Assembly (NCBI GenBank): GCA_900770345.1
Contig: CAAGKF010000304.1
Span: 1-11,194, forward strand
DNA length: 11,194 nt
Reading direction: 5' to 3'
Source: Lachnospiraceae bacterium
Lineage (GTDB): Bacteria; Bacillota; Clostridia; Lachnospirales; Lachnospiraceae
Both the position numbers and the translations under genes were made by a program. The notes beneath the pieces were generated by a model. The model saw only the letters and a program-made list of their open reading frames with translations. It did no database searches and had not been told where the DNA came from. The first letter of the stretch is position 1, and each line of letters begins with the position of its first letter. Shown here one piece after another: positions 1 to 4,062 of the stretch.

Positions 1-12
1 CCCTTACTTCCG

Positions 13-41
13 TTGACCTTTTCGCCTCTCCGTGATATAGT
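13..41 (+). promoter_or_regulatory. Sigma-A type promoter of the candidate small RNA
   Basis: TTGACC (13-18) and TATAGT (36-41) are separated by exactly 17 bp, which is a near-consensus housekeeping promoter. Transcription would start near position 48. No plus-strand gene follows closely. The next downstream element is an intrinsic terminator at 157-185, so the promoter seems to drive a short non-coding transcript. Confidence 0.55.
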
Positions 42-47
42 TTAGAC

Positions 48-185
48 AAGTCAGAGATGACGCGGGTCCGGCAAAGCCAAACATCACACATTACTGAGGC
101 AGCGCCGGGCCATCCCCCCCAAAATGTTCAGGATTTATCTTTTTCATATACAAAGTGCTGCAGTTCAAAAGCTGCAGCGTTTTTT
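48..185 (+). ncRNA. Candidate small RNA of about 138 nt, family not recognised
   Basis: The stretch is bounded by a good promoter upstream and a hairpin plus T-run downstream, and contains no convincing reading frame. Visible structure: GTCA/TGAC closing a GAGA (GNRA) tetraloop at 50-61; an 8-bp stem of 65-72 with 104-111 (one G-U pair), with a possible inner GCC/GGC pairing (76-78 with 98-100); then an unpaired run of seven C at 114-120; then the terminator hairpin. The C-run is complementary to G-rich Shine-Dalgarno sequences, as in the C-rich motifs of known Firmicute regulatory RNAs. It does not match the SRP RNA, 6S RNA or common riboswitch consensus sequences I can recall. Because the next gene (184-390) is on the opposite strand, a cis riboswitch is unlikely. 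Existence and function are inferred. Confidence 0.35.
157..185 (+). terminator. Intrinsic terminator of the candidate small RNA
   Basis: GCTGCAG (157-163) pairs perfectly with CTGCAGC (172-178) across an 8-nt loop, followed by one G and a run of six T (180-185). The T-run follows the hairpin only in the plus direction. The T-run overlaps the last bases of the minus-strand gene that ends at 184. Confidence 0.65.
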
Positions 186-390
186 ATTGTCTGACCTCTT
201 TTTCTTCCGTCATATACTTCCGCTGAGACGGATTCTCTTCCAGATATTCTTCCAGCTCCTGCGGAGACAGATGAGTCCGCACTTCTTCAAAAAAAGCAGC
301 CTTATCCGCAAAAAGAAACTGTGTGATTCTTCTGCGGACGTTTTCATCCCTTGACAGACAATCCAATTCTTCCTCCGTGTAATGTCTCAT
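184..390 (-). CDS. Small acidic hypothetical protein, 68 residues
   Basis: I do not recognise this protein. It is short, highly charged and rich in Glu and Arg, with no signal peptide and no membrane segment. It looks largely helical, with an LSPQELEEYLEEN stretch in the second half. An in-frame ATG at 396 is possible. The start at 390 is preferred because GGGAGG (402-397) lies 6 nt before it, whereas the same site would directly abut the ATG at 396. A TATACT -10-like element on the minus strand (429-424) lies about 34 nt upstream. The gene is transcribed away from the XRE-type regulator at 529, and the two share a palindromic intergenic region, so they may be co-regulated. The coding end touches the T-run of the convergent small RNA terminator. 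Confidence 0.6.
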   Translation of the reverse strand: MRHYTEEELDCLSRDENVRRRITQFLFADKAAFFEEVRTHLSPQELEEYLEENPSQRKYMTEEKEVRQ

Positions 391-446
391 AAACATCCTC
401 CCTCACTGTTTTATCTCACCCAAAGTATACACTTAATTACTCATAT

Positions 447-468
447 TATATTCGTAATTACGAAGATA
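447..468. promoter_or_regulatory. Palindromic operator candidate between divergent genes
   Basis: TTCGTAATTACGAA (451-464) is a perfect 14-bp palindrome. It extends to 22 bp (447-468), with only the 450/465 pair failing to match. A related half, TAATTAC, lies upstream at 434-440. The element sits between the divergent 68-residue protein gene and the XRE-type regulator gene, close to the -35 region of a minus-strand promoter whose -10 would be TATACT (429-424). It is a natural binding site for the adjacent XRE-type protein, but that pairing is inferred from position only. Confidence 0.45.
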
Positions 469-528
469 TTCAATATTTGAAATCTCACTTATGCTTATTT
501 TGAACTATCGCGCATATGGGAGAAACAA

Positions 529-747
529 ATGATCGATTACTCGCCATTTTGGGAAACATTGGCCCGTTCCAATGAAAACTGGTATACACTGACAAAAAAG
601 CACAGAATTTCAGACAGTACAATGCACCGTCTGAAGCACAACATGGATATCTCTATGAAAACCGTCAATGATCTTTGCCGGATTTTAAACTGCCGCATTG
701 AAGATATTGCCAGATATGTGCCTTCTGATCTGGATCAGAAGCTGTAA
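529..747 (+). CDS. XRE/Cro-C1 family helix-turn-helix regulator, 72 residues
   Basis: This is a compact DNA-binding protein made almost entirely of one Cro/C1-type helix-turn-helix domain (about residues 8-62). The sequence WYTLTKKHRISDSTMHRLKH carries the two HTH helices. It is followed by ISMKTVNDLCRILNCRIEDI, the usual support helices in which a fixed number of residues separate 'sxxTlxkLcxaLnc' from 'iedi'. There is no oligomerisation or ligand domain, and the length is typical of stand-alone small XRE proteins of Clostridia. The start is set by GGGAG at 518-522, 6 nt before the ATG; the ATG at 516 is out of frame. The likely target is the palindrome at 447-468. It is followed at 773 by the separate promoter of the transporter gene, so the two need not form an operon. 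Confidence 0.8.
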   Translation: MIDYSPFWETLARSNENWYTLTKKHRISDSTMHRLKHNMDISMKTVNDLCRILNCRIEDIARYVPSDLDQKL

Positions 748-772
748 TTCTGTTTTCTTCTGCCGAAAATTA

Positions 773-801
773 TTGAAGTTATTTTTTGTTTCTGCTATAG
801 T
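773..801 (+). promoter_or_regulatory. Promoter of the AEC transporter gene
   Basis: TTGAAG (773-778) and TATAGT (796-801) are spaced by 17 bp, and TG at 793-794 makes an extended -10. Transcription should start near 808, giving a leader of about 40 nt. A perfect inverted repeat covers the start site. Confidence 0.65.
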
Positions 802-806
802 ACTAA

Positions 807-823
807 GGTATTCCTGAAATACC
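807..823. promoter_or_regulatory. Palindrome at the transporter transcription start, operator candidate
   Basis: GGTATT (807-812) and AATACC (818-823) form a perfect 6-bp inverted repeat around CCTGA. The repeat coincides with about +1 to +17 of the predicted transcript, a classic place for repressor binding. It could alternatively be a short 5' hairpin in the mRNA. The cognate factor is unknown, and the half-site differs from the palindrome at 447-468. Confidence 0.35.
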
Positions 824-848
824 AATACATTTTTGTGAGGATATAATC

Positions 849-1760
849 ATGGCAGAAATATTAATAAAAGCCGCTTCCTTTGTAGCAATTATCATTCTCG
901 GCTACACTCTCAGGCAAAAGGGCTTCTTTAAGGAAGAAGACTTTCATGTAATCTCAAAAATTGTTCTTAAGATCACACTGCCGGCAGCTATCATTTCCAA
1001 CTTCTCCGGCATCAATATGGATCCTTCCCTGCTGCTTTTAAGCCTTTTGGGACTGGGGTCCGGCATTCTGTTCATCCTGCTGAGCTTTGCGATGACTGTC
1101 GGCAAAAGCCGCGACGAACGAGCTTTCAACATCCTGAATATGTCCGGCTACAATATCGGCAACTTTACCATGCCATTTGCCCAGAGCTTTTTAGGCCCGC
1201 TGGGTGTTGTCACCACAAGCCTTTTTGACGCCGGCAACGCGGTCATCTGCCTCGGCGGCAGCTACAGCACAGCCGCTATGTCAAAAAACGGTTCCGGAAA
1301 AATATCTTTTCTGCCAATCATCAAAAGACTGCTGCTGTCAGTTCCCTTTGACGCCTATCTTCTGATGACCATATTATCTCTGCTGCACATCAGCCTTCCC
1401 ACTCCTGTAACCACTTTTACAGGAATCATTGCCAACGGCAATGCCTTTATGGCAATGCTGATGATGGGAGTTGGTTTCCATCTGTCAGGTGACCGGAGCC
1501 AAATCTTCTCCATCGCAAAAATTCTGACAGTGCGCTACAGTGTTTCCGCTCTGCTGTCAGCAGCCTTTTTCTTCCTTCTCCCTCTGAAGCTGGAATACAG
1601 ACAGGCACTGGCTATTCTGGCTTTCAGCCCCATTGCATCTGCCGCACCTGCATTTACCGCAGAGCTGAAAGGTGACTACGGCCTTGCAAGCGCTGTCAAT
1701 TCCATCTCCATTGTTATCAGTATCGTACTGATCACCTGTACTTTGCTTGTTGTTTTGTAA
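849..1760 (+). CDS. AEC-family (auxin efflux carrier type) transporter
   Basis: This 303-residue integral membrane protein is the usual length for the AEC family (PF03547), whose bacterial members move small organic anions such as dicarboxylates across the cytoplasmic membrane. The N-terminal hallmark is present: a first hydrophobic helix (about residues 5-20), then GYTLRQKGFF, then a helix ending in LPAAIISNF (about 44-52). The conserved NIGNFTMPFAQSF segment in the middle corresponds to the family 'NxGNxGxP' region. About ten hydrophobic segments follow in two five-helix halves, the last near the C-terminus (VNSISIVISIVLITCTLLVV). GTGAGG at 835-840 is 8 nt before the ATG. The gene has its own promoter and terminator and is monocistronic. 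The substrate is unknown. It is convergent with the hydroxylase operon, so a link to that operon is only positional. Confidence 0.85.
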   Translation: MAEILIKAASFVAIIILGYTLRQKGFFKEEDFHVISKIVLKITLPAAIISNFSGINMDPSLLLLSLLGLGSGILFILLSFAMTVGKSRDERAFNILNMSGYNIGNFTMPFAQSFLGPLGVVTTSLFDAGNAVICLGGSYSTAAMSKNGSGKISFLPIIKRLLLSVPFDAYLLMTILSLLHISLPTPVTTFTGIIANGNAFMAMLMMGVGFHLSGDRSQIFSIAKILTVRYSVSALLSAAFFFLLPLKLEYRQALAILAFSPIASAAPAFTAELKGDYGLASAVNSISIVISIVLITCTLLVVL

Positions 1761-1806
1761 AAAATCGGGTTTTTGCTTCAGAAATGAATAGACGAGGACG
1801 ATAAGG

Positions 1807-1902
1807 GTATAATAGGATTATACACGAAAGAGAAAGTAATTAATACTTATCCTCCCCTTTTTATCCGGCTCATCTGCAGCGGTGCAGATGGGCCGGGTTT
1901 TT
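1807..1902 (+). ncRNA. Structured 3' region of the transporter gene, possible 3'-derived small RNA
   Basis: Between the transporter stop and its terminator lie about 100 non-coding bases. GTATAAT (1807-1813) and ATTATAC (1817-1823) form a perfect inverted repeat with a 3-bp centre, and the left half contains a consensus -10 (TATAAT, 1808-1813). The best -35 at 17 bp (TGAATA, 1785-1790) is poor. If this promoter is active, an RNA of about 85 nt would run to the terminator and carry a C-rich stretch (TCCTCCCC, 1850-1857) complementary to Shine-Dalgarno sequences. The conservative alternative is an ordinary 3' untranslated region with a protein-binding palindrome. Confidence 0.25.
1865..1902 (+). 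terminator. Strong intrinsic terminator of the transporter gene
   Basis: A 14-bp stem (1865-1878 with 1883-1896, one G-U pair) is closed by a GCGG tetraloop and followed by G and five T (1898-1902). On the minus strand the hairpin is followed by an A-rich stretch, so it is not a typical terminator for the opposing hydroxylase operon. Confidence 0.9.
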
Positions 1903-1931
1903 CTTATAAAATGAGAATATTAATTTCTTTA

Positions 1932-2052
1932 TTAATAAATTTTGTTTCCCTGAATTGCTTTCGCCAGTTTCTCTTTATTCACAGGAATGCTGCTGACGCG
2001 AACTCCTACCGCATTATAAATAGCGTTCAGCTGATCCCCGGCATATCCTCGG
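1932..2052 (-). pseudogene. C-terminal remnant of a second molybdenum hydroxylase large subunit
   Basis: After the stop of the nucleotidyltransferase gene, another frame stays open to a TAA at 1934-1932. It encodes AIYNAVGVRVSSIP and, a little later, EKLAKAI. This matches the extreme C-terminus of xanthine dehydrogenase-family large subunits and aligns without gaps to residues 744-767 of the intact large subunit in this window (AISNAIGVQVAEYP ... ILKAL). The identical or similar positions include A-I-x-N-A-(I/V)-G-V-x-V, the P, and K-A-(L/I). There is no separate start codon or ribosome binding site for this piece, and its upstream extension overlaps the nucleotidyltransferase in another frame. 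It is best read as the surviving tail of a lost second hydroxylase gene, left behind by a deletion or recombination joining the nucleotidyltransferase gene to it. Confidence 0.6.
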
Positions 2053-2079
2053 GACCTCTTCAAATTGGGGGCCCATTTT

Positions 2080-3015
2080 TCAAAACTCTTTTTCTCCCTG
2101 CACCTCAAATATCCGTTCAAAGGCTTTCTTCGCTGCCTCATTCATTTCTCTCTGAAACATTTCAAAATTCTGCAGCAGACGTTCTCCCTCAGGCGACAGT
2201 GCAGAATGTCCGCCGTTCATTCCGCCCGGATGACGCACCAGCACGGAAAAACCCAGCTGTTCTTCCATCAGATTCAGAATATTCCATCCCTTGCTGTAAG
2301 AAAGATTCATCATCACACAAGCTGTCCGCACAGACTCTGTCTGCCTTATGAGATTTAAAAGCCGCGCGGAGGTCTGATCCAGGAAAACAGTTTCTCTGGC
2401 CAAAGCCAGTTTTATTTCCGGTCTGAGAAGCTGATGGTTGTGATATTTTAAAAGGTCTTCATAATCACCGGCCGCATCTGTTTCATAAAGCGCTCCCCTG
2501 TCTCCTACCTCCACCGGGCACAGCGGGCAGCCGCAGTCCCGCAGTGCTTCACGCAGACCGCCTGTGCCCTGATAAGCAGTGATCCTGGAAAAAAGCTGAC
2601 AGCTAATCAAAATCGGATGACCACTTTTTCCGCCGCACACCGGAACCGCCAGCTCCTTGCCGCTGTTAATCAGCCGATTCACCGTATCCACAGTAAAAAA
2701 CGGCGTATCGGCAGGCGAAAACAGTGTCTGATCACAGAAATCCTGAATATAGGAAAGACCCAGACGAACAGAATCAAACATTTCCGATTCCGCGAATTCC
2801 GAGTTTCTCAAACAGATCACTCCCTGTTTTCCAATATGGTGCTCCAGCATTTCTGCATGATCTCCGGTCACCACCACGATCGGATCAACTCCCGCCTGGC
2901 GCAGAGTAGAAATCAGGCGCTGTATCACCGTAATAGACCCCATTTTCATCAAGGGCCGGCAGTCCTCTGGCTGCTCTGACATTCCGGCTGCTGCAATTAC
3001 CGCACCTGTTCTCAT
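2080..3015 (-). CDS. MocA/MobA-like nucleotidyltransferase fused to a ModE-type DNA-binding domain
   Basis: The 311-residue protein has two parts. Residues 1 to about 192 resemble the MobA-like NTP transferase fold (NTP_transf_3) used by MocA and MobA to attach CMP or GMP to molybdopterin: VIAAAGMS near the N-terminus, SPADTPFF at 100-107 as the metal-binding Asp motif, and SGHPIL at 131-136. Residues about 198-295 match the ModE N-terminal winged helix, with SYSKGWNILNLMEEQLG and GGMNGGHSALSPEGERLL. The usual phosphate-binding signature LAxGxSxRxGxxK is altered: Gln15 replaces the Arg and Arg20 replaces the Lys, so activity may differ from textbook MocA. The start overlaps the stop of the upstream radical SAM gene by 4 nt (ATGA), implying translational coupling. 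In this operon it probably supplies or senses the Mo cofactor for the hydroxylase. The molybdate- or cofactor-responsive role of the C-terminal half is inferred. Confidence 0.8.
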   Translation of the reverse strand: MRTGAVIAAAGMSEQPEDCRPLMKMGSITVIQRLISTLRQAGVDPIVVVTGDHAEMLEHHIGKQGVICLRNSEFAESEMFDSVRLGLSYIQDFCDQTLFSPADTPFFTVDTVNRLINSGKELAVPVCGGKSGHPILISCQLFSRITAYQGTGGLREALRDCGCPLCPVEVGDRGALYETDAAGDYEDLLKYHNHQLLRPEIKLALARETVFLDQTSARLLNLIRQTESVRTACVMMNLSYSKGWNILNLMEEQLGFSVLVRHPGGMNGGHSALSPEGERLLQNFEMFQREMNEAAKKAFERIFEVQGEKEF

Positions 3016-3923
3016 ATCACCTTCTGCCTCCCGTGCTCCAGTATATATCCGCGCATTGCAGCCTTGATATCCACATCTGAGGCATTTTCCCGCAAAAGCT
3101 GCTTCAGATCACAAACATCCTTTCCTTCTATTCCTTTTTGCAGCTTTCCGTCACAGGACAGATTCAGAATACCTTCCAGATTTTCTCCTTCCTGGCCTCT
3201 AACCCTCAGAATCCGTATATTTCCCTTCAGTTTACTGCTCCGGTAGCACCGGAAAATCCCTTCATCTCCAACCGGATTCAGGTCCGGATAGCTGATCCGA
3301 AGCCGCCGCAGTGCCTCATCGGCCGACAGCGGCTTCACCTCATGCCACCAGCGAACAGGAAGAAGTTCCGAAAAATCTACATCGATGGGATAATGTCTGG
3401 AGAGCCCGGCCAGAATCAGAATTTCATCCTTTGTTTCCTCCTGAAGCACGCAGAAAATTCTGATGGAAAGATCCATGGAAACTGCCCGCCAGATAGGACG
3501 CAGCACCTCTGCCGAGCTGATTTTCCCACGTGTCAGACGTTTGTACTGCTGACTCTGCGTCGTATCCAGATGGATCATCACCTCATCCATTCCGGCCTCC
3601 TTCAGCTGAGGAAGCAGAGGATACAGGAAAAGTCCGTTGGAAAGCAGCGACACCTTCTCAAGATCCGGAAGAGCCTTCAATTCCCTTATAAGCTCTGTCA
3701 GATCCTCCCTCAAAAGTGGTTCTCCTCCTGTAAGCGTTACACTCCGAATTCCAAGAGATGCGGCAACATTCACCAGCCGCAGAATCTCCTCCCTTTTCAG
3801 AAGCTCCTCTTCCGACACACAGCAGATCCCCTCCTCCGGCATACAGTAACGGCATCTCAGATTGCACCTGTCTGTCACAGAAATATTTATATGCGTGATA
3901 CTTCTTCCCATATTATCTTTCAT
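3012..3923 (-). CDS. MoaA-like radical SAM protein lacking the second Fe-S cluster
   Basis: The 303-residue protein is a MoaA-type radical SAM enzyme. The SAM-cluster motif is intact (Cys20, Cys24, Cys27 in CNLRCRYCMPEEG), with TGGEPLLR at 65-72 and LDTTQSQQYKRLTRG (119-133), the counterpart of the MoaA 'LDS...fkriTg' segment. True MoaA makes 3',8-cyclo-dihydro-GTP and binds GTP on a second [4Fe-4S] cluster held by CxxCNRxRLT...GKLxxC. Here the same region aligns without gaps (GNIRIL...LNLSCDGKL, 234-261), but the two cysteines correspond to Glu247 and Glu250, the arginines to Ile252 and Asn254, and the last cysteine to Gly264. The C-terminal Gly-Gly tail is also missing. It is therefore probably not a functional GTP cyclase. 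AAGGGGG about 8 nt upstream supports the start. The 3' end overlaps the nucleotidyltransferase gene by 4 nt. Its role in the operon is unknown; cofactor-related chemistry is the natural guess. Confidence 0.75.
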   Translation of the reverse strand: MKDNMGRSITHINISVTDRCNLRCRYCMPEEGICCVSEEELLKREEILRLVNVAASLGIRSVTLTGGEPLLREDLTELIRELKALPDLEKVSLLSNGLFLYPLLPQLKEAGMDEVMIHLDTTQSQQYKRLTRGKISSAEVLRPIWRAVSMDLSIRIFCVLQEETKDEILILAGLSRHYPIDVDFSELLPVRWWHEVKPLSADEALRRLRISYPDLNPVGDEGIFRCYRSSKLKGNIRILRVRGQEGENLEGILNLSCDGKLQKGIEGKDVCDLKQLLRENASDVDIKAAMRGYILEHGRQKVI

Positions 3924-3976
3924 CTGAATCCCCCTTCTTCAGCTTCGAGTTCCTTTTTGAAACAACTCGTTCCTTT

Positions 3977-4011
3977 TTATACAGGGACACGCATACTGTG
4001 TCCCCGTATAA
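3977..4011. repeat. Perfectly pairing intercistronic hairpin, possible REP-like element
   Basis: In the 139-bp gap between the FAD-subunit gene and the radical SAM gene, ATACAGGGACAC (3979-3990) pairs with GTGTCCCCGTAT (3998-4009) around a 7-nt loop. The stem extends by two A-T pairs outward. On the minus (operon) strand every pair forms, with one G-U. No T-run follows on either strand, so it is not an intrinsic terminator. GGGACAC...GTGTCCC palindromes of this kind are often dispersed repeats. It could also protect or process the operon mRNA. Next to it, CGAGTT (3945-3950) and AACTCG form a looser inverted repeat. Confidence 0.4.
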
Positions 4012-4062
4012 GCTTCCTGTTCAGATCCGTTATTTCAATCCTTTACCTCTGCAAAAATCTTT

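Noticed and set aside
48..120. Resemblance of the GCAAAGCC and GGCAGC segments to c-di-GMP-I or NiCo riboswitches
   Set aside because: Only short fragments match, the conserved cores and helix order do not, and no gene follows on the same strand to be controlled.
722..741. CTTCTGAT/ATCAGAAG hairpin with a 4-nt loop at the end of the XRE-type gene
   Set aside because: It lies within the last codons and is not followed by a clear T-run, so I did not call it a terminator. A nearby promoter for the transporter starts at 773 and the symmetry may be coincidental.
1865..1896. The transporter terminator acting also as terminator of the hydroxylase operon
   Set aside because: On the minus strand the hairpin is followed by an A-rich sequence, not T, so it is a poor intrinsic terminator in that direction. 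No other clear terminator for the operon is visible between 1905 and 1932.
1928..1939. Perfect palindrome TTTATTAATAAA at the end of the hydroxylase remnant
   Set aside because: It is a pure A/T 12-mer in an AT-rich tail, likely by chance, with no nearby promoter.
1911..2351. Plus-strand open frames opposite the 3' end of the nucleotidyltransferase gene
   Set aside because: There is no ribosome binding site or family resemblance. The minus strand carries the ModE-like domain and the hydroxylase remnant, which explain the sequence.
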